The notes under the pieces were generated by a model. That model did no database searches. It saw nothing but the letters and a program-made list of their open reading frames with translations, and was not told the origin of the DNA. This document shows positions 8,101 to 17,155 of a DNA stretch of 64,000 nucleotides, piece by piece. The DNA is taken from contig NZ_BJZT01000005.1 of NCBI RefSeq assembly GCF_007992175.1, positions 219,976 through 283,975 of the forward strand, read 5' to 3'. The stretch comes from Methylobacterium haplocladii (GTDB lineage: Bacteria > Pseudomonadota > Alphaproteobacteria > Rhizobiales > Beijerinckiaceae). Position numbers and translations under genes: made by a program. Within the stretch, counting starts at the first letter, position 1. Each line of letters opens with the position of its first letter.

Positions 8101-9705
8101 ATGACCCAGCACGTTTCCCCGCCCCTCGTCCTGATCCCCGAGACCGCGCCGTTCAACGCGGACCAGCGCTCCTGGCTGTCGGGTTACTTCGCGGCGCTGC
8201 TCGGACCCGCGGTGGAGGGCGCCACCGCCCTCGCGCCGGGGGAGGGGCCGGCAACCGGTCCGCGGCTGGCGGACAACGACGACGCCCCCTGGCACGACCC
8301 ATCCATGCCGATCACCGACCGCATGGACATGGCCAAGGAGCGGCCCGAGCCCCAGAAGCTCATGGCGGCCATGGCCCAGCAGGATTGCGGGCAGTGCGGC
8401 TACAACTGCGCCGACTATGCCAACGCGATCTTCCTGAAGAAGGAGGAGCGCCTGAACCTCTGTCAGCCCGGCGGCAAGGAAACGCTCCGGATGCTGAAGA
8501 AGCTCGACGAGGAGTTCGGCGCCTCGGGCAGCGCGGTGCCCGCGAAGGCGGATGACGGCGATGCGCCGAAGGCGGCGGCTGATCTCGGCCCCCTCGGCTT
8601 CTGCCGCGAGAACCCGGTCGAAGCGCTGTTCCTGTCCCGCCGCCGCCTCAACGATCCGGGCGGCGAGAAGGAGACCTGGCACGTCGAGATCGACCTCACG
8701 GACACGCCGATCGAGTACGTCGTCGGCGACAGCCTCGGGCTGTTTCCCGCCAACGCCCCGGCTCTGGCCGACGCGGTCATCGCCGAACTCGGCGCGCGGC
8801 CCGAGCGCATGATCGGCGGCAAGACCCTGCGCGACCGCCTGCTCACCGACTATTCCCTCGGCGCGGCCCCGGACGGGCTCTACCAGCTGCTCTCGCTGCT
8901 GACCTCGGGACCGGCCCGCAAAAAGGCGCAGGCGCTCTCGGCCGGCGAGGACCCGGACGGCGACGCTGCCTATCTCGACGTCCTCGGCGCACTCCACAAG
9001 TTCCCCGGCGCCCGCCCCGACGCCGAGGTCTTTCTGGAGTCCCTCGATGAGCTGCAGCCGCGGCTCTATTCGATCTCGTCGAGCCCGAAGGCCGATGTCG
9101 GCAAGGTTTCGCTGACCGTGGATGCGGTCCGCTACAACCATCGCTCGCGCCTGCGGCTCGGCGTCGCCTCCACCCATCTCGGAGAGCGCATCCCCGAGAA
9201 GACAAAAGTGAAAATCTACCTGCAGAAGGCGCACGGCTTCGCGCTGCCGGAGGATTTGTCGAAGGACGTGATCATGTGCGGGCCGGGCACCGGCATCGCG
9301 CCGTTCCGCGCTTTCCTGCGCGAGCGCGCCGCGACCCAGGCGCCGGGCCGCAACTGGCTGTTCTACGGCCACCAGCGGCAGGCCTCGGACTTCTTCTACA
9401 AGGACGAGCTCAACGCCCTGAAGGACCAGAAGGTGCTCAACCGCCTCTCGCTCGCCTGGTCGCGCGACGGCAGCGAGAAGACCTACGTCCAGGACCGCAT
9501 GCGCGAGAACGGCGCCGATCTCTGGAAGTGGTTCGAGGGCGGCGCGCACTTCTACGTCTGCGGCGATGCCAAGCGCATGGCCAAGGACGTCGAGCGCGCC
9601 ATCATCGACGTCGCCGCCCAGCATGGCGGCAAGTCGCCGGACGAGGCGGTCGCCTATCTCGCGGGTCTGAAGAAGGCCGGGCGGTATCAGGCGGACGTGT
9701 ACTGA
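8101..9705 (+). CDS. FeS/FAD/NADPH reductase, CysJ-like without flavodoxin domain
   Basis: This 534-residue protein has an unusual order of domains. An N-terminal tail is followed by an [4Fe-4S] motif, C96-x2-C99-x3-C103-x17-C121 (CGQCGYNC then LNLCQPGG). A CysJ-type FAD-binding region follows (RLYSISSSP near residue 320), then an NADP-binding C-terminus (CGPGTGIAPFRAF, FYVCGDAKRMAKDVE). The FMN flavodoxin domain of sulfite reductase alpha subunits is absent, apparently replaced by the FeS module. Placement between nirA and nasA suggests it supplies NADPH electrons to one or both. Databases may call such proteins sulfite reductase subunit alpha; here nitrate assimilation is the better guess. 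Confidence 0.75.
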   Translation: MTQHVSPPLVLIPETAPFNADQRSWLSGYFAALLGPAVEGATALAPGEGPATGPRLADNDDAPWHDPSMPITDRMDMAKERPEPQKLMAAMAQQDCGQCGYNCADYANAIFLKKEERLNLCQPGGKETLRMLKKLDEEFGASGSAVPAKADDGDAPKAAADLGPLGFCRENPVEALFLSRRRLNDPGGEKETWHVEIDLTDTPIEYVVGDSLGLFPANAPALADAVIAELGARPERMIGGKTLRDRLLTDYSLGAAPDGLYQLLSLLTSGPARKKAQALSAGEDPDGDAAYLDVLGALHKFPGARPDAEVFLESLDELQPRLYSISSSPKADVGKVSLTVDAVRYNHRSRLRLGVASTHLGERIPEKTKVKIYLQKAHGFALPEDLSKDVIMCGPGTGIAPFRAFLRERAATQAPGRNWLFYGHQRQASDFFYKDELNALKDQKVLNRLSLAWSRDGSEKTYVQDRMRENGADLWKWFEGGAHFYVCGDAKRMAKDVERAIIDVAAQHGGKSPDEAVAYLAGLKKAGRYQADVY

Positions 9706-9709
9706 CACA

Positions 9710-9849
9710 CGCGAAACCCTCCCCCCTCTGCGGGGGAGGGTGCCTGCGGAGCAGGCGGGAGAGGGGAGCGCCCTCTCCGGAACTGTCGCTCCCCTCTCCC
9801 GGCCCGCTTCGCGGGCCACCCTCTCCCGCGGAGGGAAGAGGGTTTCGCG
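9710..9849. repeat. Intergenic palindromic element, type B
   Basis: Arms CGCGAAACCCT (9710-9720) and AGGGTTTCGCG (9839-9849) are perfect complements. They enclose further C-rich and G-rich complementary blocks and an inner palindrome around GGCCCGCTTCGCGGGCC. It fills the space between the reductase and nasA and has no coding potential that I believe. It differs in sequence from the type A palindrome. Confidence 0.75.
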
Positions 9850-9905
9850 GGCAGCGCGGCCCGACTTTTGCTGCCTCAAACAAAAAACCCGCCGAGGCTC
9901 ACGCC

Positions 9906-12584
9906 ATGACCGTGCCCGTGTCCGACGCCACCGTAAAAACCACCTGCCCGTATTGCGGCGTGGGCTGCGGCGTGCTGGCCAGCCCGGACGGGCAGGGGGG
10001 GGCCGGGATCGCGGGCGACACGGAACATCCGGCAAATTTCGGCCGTCTCTGCTCCAAGGGCTCGGCGCTCGGCGAGACGCTCGGGTTCGAGGACCGGCTG
10101 CTGCACCCGATCGTCGACGGGGCGCGCGTGACCTGGGAAGGCGCCCTCGGCGCCGTCGCCGGCGGCCTCAAGAGGATCGCGGAGCAGCATGGGCCGGATT
10201 CAGTCGCGTTCTACCTCTCAGGCCAGTTGCTGACGGAAGACTATTACGTCGCCAACAAGCTCGCGAAGGGTTTCCTGGGCACGCCCCATGTCGACACCAA
10301 TTCGCGGCTCTGCATGTCGAGCGCGGTGGCCGCCCATCGCCGCGCCTTCGGCTCGGACACGGTGCCCGGCTGCTACGAGGATCTCGACGAGGCCGACCTG
10401 TTGGTGCTCGTCGGCTCGAACACCGCCTGGTGCCATCCGATCCTCTACCGCCGCATGGCCGACGCGAAGGCGAAGCGCGGCACCACGATCGTCACGATCG
10501 ATCCCCGCCGCACCCAGACCGGCGAGGAGGCCGACCTGCATCTCGGGCTGAAGCCCGGCAGCGATACCGCCCTGTTCTCCGGTCTCCTCGTGCATCTGGC
10601 CGGGCAGGGCGCGGTCGACCGGGCCTACGTCGCCGAGCACACCGCCGGCTTCGATGCCGCGCTGGAACGCGCCCACACGATCGCCCCGACCATCGCCGCC
10701 ACCGCCGCAGCGACGGGCCTGAGCGAGGCCGATATCGGCCGGTTCTTCGCGCTGTTCACCCGCACGCGCCGGGTCGTGACCTGCTTCAGCCAGGGCGTGA
10801 ACCAGTCGGCCCAGGGCACCGACAAGGGCAACGCCATCATCAACTGCCACCTCGCGACGGGGCGGATCGGGCAGCCGGGCATGGGTCCGTTCTCGCTCAC
10901 CGGCCAGCCCAACGCCATGGGCGGCCGCGAGGTCGGCGGCTTGGCCAACATGCTCGCCGCGCACATGCATTTCGACAACCACGAGGTCGACAAGGTCCGC
11001 CGCTTCTGGAACGCGCCGAACATCATCACCGGCGAGGGCATGAAGGCGGTGGCGATGTTCGAGGCCATCGCCCGCGGCAAGATCAAGGCGCTCTGGGTGA
11101 TGGGCACCAACCCCCTCGTGTCGATGCCGCGCGCCGACGCGATCCGCGAGGCGATCGCCGGGCTCGACCTCTACGTCGTCTCCGAGGTGCTCGCCACGAG
11201 CGACACCGCCCGCGCGACGGCCAGAAAAACCGTGCTGCTGCCGGCGCTGGCCTGGGGCGAGAAGGACGGAACCGTCACCAATTCCGAGCGCCGCATCTCG
11301 CGCCAGCGCCGGTTCCTGAAGGCCCCCGGCGAGGCCCGGGCCGACTGGGCGATCATGAGCGACGTCGCCAAGCGCCTCGGGCACGGCCGATCCTTCGCCT
11401 ACACCTCCGCCGCGCAGATCTTTCGCGAGCACGCCGCGCTCTCGGCCTTCGAGAACGAGGGCACCCGCGACTTCGACATCGGCGGCCTCGCCGACCTCAG
11501 CGACCGCGCCTACGACGCGGCGGCTCCGGTGCAATGGCCGCTGACGAAGCGCGGGCCGGATCCGCGAAAAGGCCGGGCGCGGATGTTCGCGGACGGGCGG
11601 TTCTACACCTTCGACAGACGGGCCCGCTTCGTCGCGGTGCAGCCGCCGGCCCTGGCCCGGCCAGCGACCGCGGAGCATCCGCTGATCCTCAACACCGGCC
11701 GGGTGCGCGACCACTGGCACACCATGACGCGGACCGGAAAGAGCCAGCGCCTCTCGGCCCACCGCGCCGTGCCGTTCGTGGAAATCCATCCCGACGACGC
11801 CGCGTGCTACGGGCTGACCGAAGGCGGGTTCGCTCGGGTGACGACGGCGCATGCCGACGCGATCCTGGAAGTCGCGGTCAGCGACGGCGTGCGGCCGGGC
11901 AACATCTTCGCGCCGATGCACTGGAGCGACATGACCGCCTCGAACGGCCGCGTGGTGGCCCTCGTGCGCGGCGTTCCGGATCCCGTCTCCGGCCAACCCG
12001 AGTTGAAGGCGACGCCGGCCGCGGTCGAGCCCGTCGCCTATCGCTCCCGCGGCTACCTGCTGACCCGCTCGGCGCTGCCGGCCCCCACGGGCTGGTGGTG
12101 GACCCGCGCGACCGTCCAGGGCGGCTCCGGGCTGATCTTCGCCACCCAGGACGGTTCGCGAGAGGTGGCGCTCGCGCTGCGCGGCCTGTTTCCCGCGCAC
12201 GAACTCGCCGAATATTCCGACCATGCGCGGGGCCTCTACCGGCTCGCGGCCTATCGCGAGGGCCGGCTCATGGCCTGCCTCGCCGTGGAGACCGGCGAGC
12301 GGCGCCCGGATTGGGAACTCGCCAAGCAGGTCTTCGCCGCGCCGGAGATCGAGGTGGCCGACCGGCGCAGCCTGCTCTCGGGCCGGACCCAGACGGCCTC
12401 GGTTGGGCCCGTGATCTGCGCCTGCCACGGCGTCGGCCTCGACGTCATCACCGCGACGATCGCCGCCGGCGCCGGCTCGGTCGAACAGGTCGGCGCGGCC
12501 TGCAAGGCCGGAACGAATTGCGGCTCGTGCATCCCAGAGATCCGCAAGCTGCTCGCCCCGGCGCTTGCGCGCGACGCCGCGTGA
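9906..12584 (+). CDS. nasA: Assimilatory nitrate reductase catalytic subunit
   Basis: This 892-residue molybdoenzyme should reduce nitrate to nitrite in the cytoplasm. The N-terminus binds a [4Fe-4S] cluster (TCPYCGVGCGV, then RLCSKG), followed by the long molybdopterin bis-MGD region and the dinucleotide-binding domain with ILNTGRVRDHWHTMTRTG. A C-terminal BFD-like [2Fe-2S] domain is present (ICACHGVGLD and TNCGSCIPEIRKLL), typical of NasA types that receive electrons from a flavoprotein. The ATG at 9906 is chosen because the cluster motif follows at residue 14. No Tat signal is seen, consistent with assimilation. Confidence 0.93.
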   Translation: MTVPVSDATVKTTCPYCGVGCGVLASPDGQGGAGIAGDTEHPANFGRLCSKGSALGETLGFEDRLLHPIVDGARVTWEGALGAVAGGLKRIAEQHGPDSVAFYLSGQLLTEDYYVANKLAKGFLGTPHVDTNSRLCMSSAVAAHRRAFGSDTVPGCYEDLDEADLLVLVGSNTAWCHPILYRRMADAKAKRGTTIVTIDPRRTQTGEEADLHLGLKPGSDTALFSGLLVHLAGQGAVDRAYVAEHTAGFDAALERAHTIAPTIAATAAATGLSEADIGRFFALFTRTRRVVTCFSQGVNQSAQGTDKGNAIINCHLATGRIGQPGMGPFSLTGQPNAMGGREVGGLANMLAAHMHFDNHEVDKVRRFWNAPNIITGEGMKAVAMFEAIARGKIKALWVMGTNPLVSMPRADAIREAIAGLDLYVVSEVLATSDTARATARKTVLLPALAWGEKDGTVTNSERRISRQRRFLKAPGEARADWAIMSDVAKRLGHGRSFAYTSAAQIFREHAALSAFENEGTRDFDIGGLADLSDRAYDAAAPVQWPLTKRGPDPRKGRARMFADGRFYTFDRRARFVAVQPPALARPATAEHPLILNTGRVRDHWHTMTRTGKSQRLSAHRAVPFVEIHPDDAACYGLTEGGFARVTTAHADAILEVAVSDGVRPGNIFAPMHWSDMTASNGRVVALVRGVPDPVSGQPELKATPAAVEPVAYRSRGYLLTRSALPAPTGWWWTRATVQGGSGLIFATQDGSREVALALRGLFPAHELAEYSDHARGLYRLAAYREGRLMACLAVETGERRPDWELAKQVFAAPEIEVADRRSLLSGRTQTASVGPVICACHGVGLDVITATIAAGAGSVEQVGAACKAGTNCGSCIPEIRKLLAPALARDAA

Positions 12585-12618
12585 GGTCAGGTTTCGTCGC
12601 GAGATCTATCCAAGTCTC

Positions 12619-12732
12619 GCCCTCACCCTGAGGTGCCCGCGCCAGCGGGCCTCGGAGGGTCTTCCAGAAGCCATGCGCGAACTGGAGGCCCTTCCAGGCC
12701 GCCGCTTCGCGCCGGTACCTCAGGGTGAGGGC
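12619..12732. repeat. Intergenic palindromic element, type C
   Basis: The left arm at 12619-12637 (GCCCTCACCCTGAGGTGCC) and the right arm at 12714-12732 are near-perfect complements. The interior (GCGCCAGCGGGCCTCGGAGG) resembles the interior of the palindrome at 36357-36500, so the two belong to one repeat family. It lies between nasA and cysG and carries no credible gene. Confidence 0.75.
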
Positions 12733-12790
12733 GAGAAGGGGATAGACCGAATTCGTTCGACCGCCGGAACTCGATCGTGTGTCACAGGCC

Positions 12791-14248
12791 ATGAGCACGC
12801 CCCGCCAACCCCGCGAAACCCGCTCCGCCGGCCTCGAGCCGCTGGCGGTGCTGCCCGTGTTCGTGCCGCTGCAGGGCAAGCGCGCGGTGCTCGCCGGCTC
12901 GAACGGCGGCGCGCCCTGGAAGGTGAAGCTCCTCGCCGCCGCCGGGGCCAACGTCGACGTCTACGCCCCCGAGCCGAGCGAGGAACTGCTCGCCGTGCCG
13001 GGCGACATCGCCGCCGGCTCCGTCACCCTGCATCACCGCGAATGGACGCCGGCCGACCTGACGGGTGCCGCCTTCGCCATCGGCGCAATGGAGGACGAGG
13101 ACGACTGCGTCCGTTTCGTCTCCGAGGCGCGAAAGGCAGGGGCCATCGTCAACGCCGTCGACCGGCCGCATCTCTGCGACGTGAAGTTCGGCGCCATCGT
13201 CAACCGTTCGCCCCTGGTGGTGGGCATCTCGACCGAGGGCGCCGCCCCCGTCTTCGGCCAGACCGTGCGCGCCCGCATCGAGGCGATGCTGCCGCGCGGG
13301 TTCGCCCGCTGGGTCGGCGCGGCGCGCGACTGGCGCGAGGCCGTGACCGGCCGCTTCCACGGCTTCTCCGAGCGCCGCGGCTTCTGGGAGCGCTTTACGG
13401 ACCGTGCTTTCGCGGAGCCGGATCGGGCACCGACCGAGAGAGACCTCGAAGAACTTCTCGGACAGGCCGAGGCGGCACCGAAGGGCGGCGCGGTGACCCT
13501 CGTCGGCGCCGGGCCGGGCGACGCCGAGCTGCTGACCCTCAAGGCGCTCCGGGCGCTGCGCAACGCCGACGTCATCCTCTACGACGACCTCGTCGCCCCC
13601 GAGATCCTCGACTACGCGCGCCGCGAGGCCCGGACCATGCTGGTGGGCAAGACCGGGCACGGCCCGTCCTGCCGCCAGGACGACATCAACGCGCTGATGG
13701 TCTCGCTCGCCAAGTCCGGCAAGCAGGTGGTGCGGCTGAAATCCGGCGACCCGCTCGTCTTCGGCCGGGCCGGCGAGGAGATCGAGGCCTGCCGGCTCGC
13801 CGGGATCCCCTGCGCCGTGGTTCCCGGCGTCACCGCAGCGCAAGGCGCGGCCGCCTCGCTCGGCGTCTCGCTGACCCACCGCGACGCGGCGCGGCGCCTG
13901 CAATACGTCACCGGCCACGACCGCCGCGGGGCGTTGCCGGAGGACCTGAACTGGGGCGCGCTCGCCGATCCGAGCGTCACCACCGTGGTCTATATGCCCA
14001 AGCGCACCCTCGGCGTGCTGCTGGAGCGCGCCATCGCCGAAGGGCTCGCACCGGCGACGCCCGCACTCGTGGTGTTCAACGCGACCCGGCCCGAACAGGC
14101 CACCGTCACCGGCACGGCGTCGGATCTCGCCGCACGGATCGAGGCGGCCGGGCTCGAAGGACCGGCGATCCTGATGGTGGGCGAGGCCCTCGGGCGCCGC
14201 GAGGCCGGGGTGAGCGTCGAGAGCGGGCAGGACCGGCTGGCGATCTGA
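12791..14248 (+). CDS. cysG: Siroheme synthase CysG (dehydrogenase/ferrochelatase plus methyltransferase)
   Basis: This 485-residue fusion makes siroheme, the NirA cofactor, from uroporphyrinogen III. The N-terminal third is the precorrin-2 dehydrogenase/ferrochelatase part, with a modified dinucleotide fold. The C-terminal half is the SAM-dependent uroporphyrinogen III methyltransferase, marked by VTLVGAGPGDAELLTLKA, YDDLV, VRLKSGDPLVFGRAGEE and VPGVTAAQGAAASLG. Both activities in one chain match CysG. I take the ATG at 12791; an in-frame GTG at 12779 is the alternative. It closes the nitrate operon. Confidence 0.9.
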   Translation: MSTPRQPRETRSAGLEPLAVLPVFVPLQGKRAVLAGSNGGAPWKVKLLAAAGANVDVYAPEPSEELLAVPGDIAAGSVTLHHREWTPADLTGAAFAIGAMEDEDDCVRFVSEARKAGAIVNAVDRPHLCDVKFGAIVNRSPLVVGISTEGAAPVFGQTVRARIEAMLPRGFARWVGAARDWREAVTGRFHGFSERRGFWERFTDRAFAEPDRAPTERDLEELLGQAEAAPKGGAVTLVGAGPGDAELLTLKALRALRNADVILYDDLVAPEILDYARREARTMLVGKTGHGPSCRQDDINALMVSLAKSGKQVVRLKSGDPLVFGRAGEEIEACRLAGIPCAVVPGVTAAQGAAASLGVSLTHRDAARRLQYVTGHDRRGALPEDLNWGALADPSVTTVVYMPKRTLGVLLERAIAEGLAPATPALVVFNATRPEQATVTGTASDLAARIEAAGLEGPAILMVGEALGRREAGVSVESGQDRLAI

Positions 14249-14344
14249 GCTCGTCCAGGCGAGGGGGCGACCGGACGCATGGGGCAGGCCTTGGCGTCCC
14301 GGCGCCGCGCCGGGTAGAGGTGCGTCCCCGCATCCGGACCCGCC

Positions 14345-14935
14345 ATGATCGCCAAGCCCCGCGCCTTCCTGATCCTGCTCGCCTTCGCCGCCGGCCTGGT
14401 GGCGCTTTCGGCCGCGGCGATGATGTATCTGGCACCGAAGAACGATCAGGCCGTGAGGAGCGCCGTCGGCGGCCCGTTCACGCTGGTGAACCAGGACGGC
14501 AAGACGGTCACCGAACGCGATTTCGCCGGTGCGACGCATCTCGTCTTCTTCGGCTTCACCCATTGCCCGGACGTCTGCCCGACGACGCTGCAGCAGATCA
14601 CCGATGTGCTCGCCGCGCTCGGCCCGAAGGCGGACAGGCTCAAGGTCGCCTTCGTCACCGTCGATCCGGAGCGCGACACGCCGGAGGTGCTCAAGACCTA
14701 CCTGTCGAGCTTCGATTCGCGCATCACGGGTCTGACCGGCACGCCGGAACAGGTCGCGGCGACGGTGAAGGCCTATCGCGGCTATGCCCGCAAGGTCGAA
14801 GGCAAGGACGGCGACTACGTCATGGAGCACACGGCGCTGGTCTACGTGGTGGACGGCCGCAACGACTTCGTCAGCGCGCTCAACCTGCAGCGGCCGCCGC
14901 AGGACACGGCCAAGGAACTGGCTAATCGGATCTGA
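14345..14935 (+). CDS. SCO1/SenC-family copper chaperone or thiol reductase
   Basis: This 196-residue membrane-anchored protein has one N-terminal helix (about residues 7-28) and a thioredoxin-like domain. The copper-binding CPDVC motif lies near residue 77 and the conserved partner histidine in VMEHTALVYVVD. SCO proteins deliver copper to cytochrome c oxidase CuA or act as thiol oxidoreductases in the periplasm. No oxidase genes are adjacent, so the target is unknown. The stop overlaps the end of the opposing glycosyltransferase fragment by 14 bases. Confidence 0.88.
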   Translation: MIAKPRAFLILLAFAAGLVALSAAAMMYLAPKNDQAVRSAVGGPFTLVNQDGKTVTERDFAGATHLVFFGFTHCPDVCPTTLQQITDVLAALGPKADRLKVAFVTVDPERDTPEVLKTYLSSFDSRITGLTGTPEQVAATVKAYRGYARKVEGKDGDYVMEHTALVYVVDGRNDFVSALNLQRPPQDTAKELANRI

Positions 14936-16014
14936 CGTCGGGCGGCCGTCGCCGCTTCAGGTGCAGCGCCCCGCTGCGGGAGGTGCGCGACAGGCCGTGC
15001 TCGGTCTTGTTCCAGCGGTGGGGATGCCGGGCGAGTTCGAACACCGCCATCCAGGCGGCGATGCTGACGAGCGCGAAATAGAACGGCATCAGGGCGGTGA
15101 AGACCAGGAGGTCGGTCCAGCCGCGCCGAAGGCAGCCGACGGCCGCCGGAAGCCACATGGCGGCGAAGCCCGCGGCCAGGACGACGAGCGCGCCGGCATT
15201 CGTGAGATGCCCGATCAATCCGGCATCGGGCTTCGAGGCCGGCAAGGCCCACGCGATTCCGAGCCAGATCGTCAGGAGCGGGTAGAGCAGGGCCGAGACG
15301 ACGGTGCCGGGCAACAGGACGACGGCGCACAACGCCTCGGCGAGCCCGAGCCTCCGGACCGCTTCGCGCGGACGTCGGCCGTGGGTGAAGCTCGTCTGCA
15401 GGAAGCCCTTGAGCCAGCGGGTCCGCTGCCGCAGCCAGGCCCGCAGGGTCTTGGGAGCCGCCTCGAAGGTCGGGCTCGGCAGGTCGCCGACGCGATAGCC
15501 GGCCAGCGCCAGCCGGATGCCGAGATCGGCATCCTCGGTGACGTTCCACGAATCCCAGCCGTGAAGCTCCCGCAGCACCCGCGTGCGGAAATGCGTCGAG
15601 GTTCCGCCCAGCGGCATCGGCATCCGCCACGCCGCCAAGGCGGGCAGCAGCACGTCGAAGAGGCCGGCATACTCGATCGCGAACAGCCGGGTCAGCCAGC
15701 TCTCGGCGCAGTTGTCGATGACGAGGCGGCCCTGCAGGCAGGCGGTCGAAGCCGGTTCGCGCGCAAACCGGTACGCCGCCTCGCGGAGCTGGCCGGGATC
15801 GACCTGATCCTCCGCGTCGTAGACGACGAGGAGGTCTCCGCGCGCCAGCGGCAAGCCGACGTTGAGCGCCCGCGGCTTCGTTCGCGGCGATCCCGGCGGC
15901 ACGACGACGACTTCGAAGCGGGCCGGCAACGCCGCCGCATCGAGCGCTGCGGCGGTCGCGTCGTCGTCGGCTTCGATCAGGATCTTGATGTCGAGCTTGG
16001 CCTCCGGGTAGTCG
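14922..16014 (-). pseudogene. Family-2 glycosyltransferase, 3' fragment (split by transposon)
   Basis: This is the C-terminal 60% of a membrane glycosyltransferase. Reading from the element it continues YPEAKLDIKILIEADDD. It then shows an acidic motif VYDAEDQVDPGQL, the catalytic-type EDADLGIRLALAG, and QRTRWLKG, the processive QxxRW-like motif, followed by C-terminal membrane helices. The N-terminal fragment lies at 21810-22602 on the same strand beyond the transposon. Joining the two minus one target duplication gives 1,878 bases, exactly 626 codons with no stop. The fragment lacks the nucleotide-binding N-terminus, so it should be inactive. The sugar product is unknown. Confidence 0.92.
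16007..16014. repeat. Left target-site duplication GGTAGTCG
   Basis: The 8 bases directly before the transposon are identical to the 8 bases directly after it (21810-21817). Eight-base duplications are characteristic of IS1595-family transposition. This sequence belongs to the host glycosyltransferase gene. Confidence 0.93.
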
Positions 16015-16054
16015 CGGTATTATGCAGCAATCTCACCCAAAAGCGTTGACGTGA
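16015..16054 (+). repeat. Left terminal inverted repeat
   Basis: It begins CGGTATTATGCAGCAA, has one mismatch, continues CTCACCCAAAAGCGTTGA, has a second mismatch and ends GTGA. It matches the reverse complement of 21770-21809 at 38 of 40 positions. The inner part holds the AAAAGCGTTGA motif repeated elsewhere in the element. Confidence 0.93.
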
Positions 16055-16207
16055 ACGCTAGGGCTATTGGCCTTATGAGGCAACTAAACCAAAGCGATCA
16101 GGCTACTGAGCGCTGGAAAGCATGACGAAAAACACGAACGACGTCGCCCCGTGAGCGAGATGGGGCGCCCGCTTGCGCTTCGGGTTGTGCGGTGGCAGCA
16201 GTCTGCC

Positions 16208-16792
16208 ATGAAGATCGTCAGCCTTGGCCTGTTCTGCCTAGCCCGTCGAATGATCGATGCCGTTGGCGTTCCGCCAGAACGCTATCCGTTCGATGATGCC
16301 TTCACAACGTTGCCAATCGTAAACCACTGCTTGGAAGACAATTTTGCTGATTTCTTAGATTTCGACCGCTTGCTGCCCTGTATGAACGACAACAGTTGGA
16401 CGCCCGAAGTCTTCAGGCAACGATACAATGCTGGGCCGGTCTATGCGCATCACGATATGCGCACCGAAGAAAATCGTTCGAAGTTTGTCAGGCGCTCGAA
16501 TCGGTTTCTCGGCCTGGACGCCTCAACCCTTCTCGTTGTGATGGGTGATGCGCCTGCTATTCTCAATGGCGAGCTACAGAGGCTTCGGGCGAACGCGACA
16601 CGGTTGTTCGGCGACGCCAAGATCCTCGCAATCGCCTTTGGCGATGGCGCAGACTGGGCCTGCGATGGCGTCGAGATCGCTCGGGTCTATCCGACCGCGC
16701 CTACCCAAGATGGCCTGACGTTTCCGAACCAAGCCGACACAGACGAAGTTGTAGGGCGGATACGGGACGCGGCGGGGCGCCCTCGCGCCTAG
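16208..16792 (+). CDS. DUF1796-family putative papain-like cysteine peptidase
   Basis: This 194-residue protein begins MKIVSLGLFCLARRMID and contains PFDDAFTT and NFADFLDF. This is the SLGxxC...PFDW...F.DFL pattern I recognise for DUF1796, predicted to be a papain-like cysteine peptidase. The likely nucleophile is the cysteine at position 10 in LGLFC; HHDM around residue 80 could supply a histidine. Start 16208 is chosen because homologous sequence starts there, although an in-frame GTG lies at 16151. It is the first cargo gene inside the left end. No role in transposition is known, and defence or surface-polysaccharide roles are guesses. Confidence 0.65.
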   Translation: MKIVSLGLFCLARRMIDAVGVPPERYPFDDAFTTLPIVNHCLEDNFADFLDFDRLLPCMNDNSWTPEVFRQRYNAGPVYAHHDMRTEENRSKFVRRSNRFLGLDASTLLVVMGDAPAILNGELQRLRANATRLFGDAKILAIAFGDGADWACDGVEIARVYPTAPTQDGLTFPNQADTDEVVGRIRDAAGRPRA

Positions 16793-16856
16793 GCCGGCAG
16801 GGCTGAGAGTTGAGCGGGGACCTGCCGAGCTTCTACCCGGCTCGGGAACCGTCCCT

Positions 16857-16869
16857 AAAAGCGTTGAGG
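16857..16869 (+). repeat. Internal copy of the inverted-repeat inner motif
   Basis: AAAAGCGTTGAGG here matches the inner part of the right terminal repeat exactly, and the left one except at the 12th base. It lies between the DUF1796 gene and the deaminase region, in the same orientation as the left end. It forms an inverted pair with the copy at 20147-20161, so it may mark the left edge of an older, shorter element. Confidence 0.6.
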
Positions 16870-16885
16870 AGGATGTAAATGCCAA

Positions 16886-17101
16886 TCAGACCTGGACAAC
16901 CTCCGGTTGTTCAGGGCCATATTGAACGAAGAGTGCGGGCTCGGTCTCGTCTTCGTCTACGCCGGCAAAACTGTTAGCAACCCGTTCTTTCCAAAGGAGA
17001 TCCCACGCAGCCATGTGCTGATCCTGGGCTGCGAGCGTTTCGCGGATTGACTCCTCGATTGCAACCAATGCACCTCTGTGTTGCGTGTCGCGGCTATGCA
17101 T
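16886..17101 (-). CDS. Small acidic hypothetical protein (71 aa)
   Basis: The reading frame encodes 71 residues with normal-looking composition, including AAWDLLWKERVANSFAGVDE and an acidic C-terminal half. It starts at ATG and runs divergently from the deaminase gene, with about 54 bases between the starts. I do not recognise a family. The opposite strand is also partly open, so this could be chance. Its position beside an AvcD-like gene makes it, or an RNA from the same interval, worth considering as a partner. Confidence 0.4.
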   Translation of the reverse strand: MHSRDTQHRGALVAIEESIRETLAAQDQHMAAWDLLWKERVANSFAGVDEDETEPALFVQYGPEQPEVVQV

Positions 17102-17155
17102 GGTCCATCCTCAGGCCATCGCTTGATAGCAAAACAAGAACGAACCGTGAAGTCG

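Noticed and set aside
16879..16977. 32-codon basic frame behind a good GAGGAGG in the transposon
   Set aside because: Very short, arginine-rich end, overlaps the opposing 71-residue frame and has no recognisable pattern; the AGG-rich sequence is part of the repeat-motif copy.
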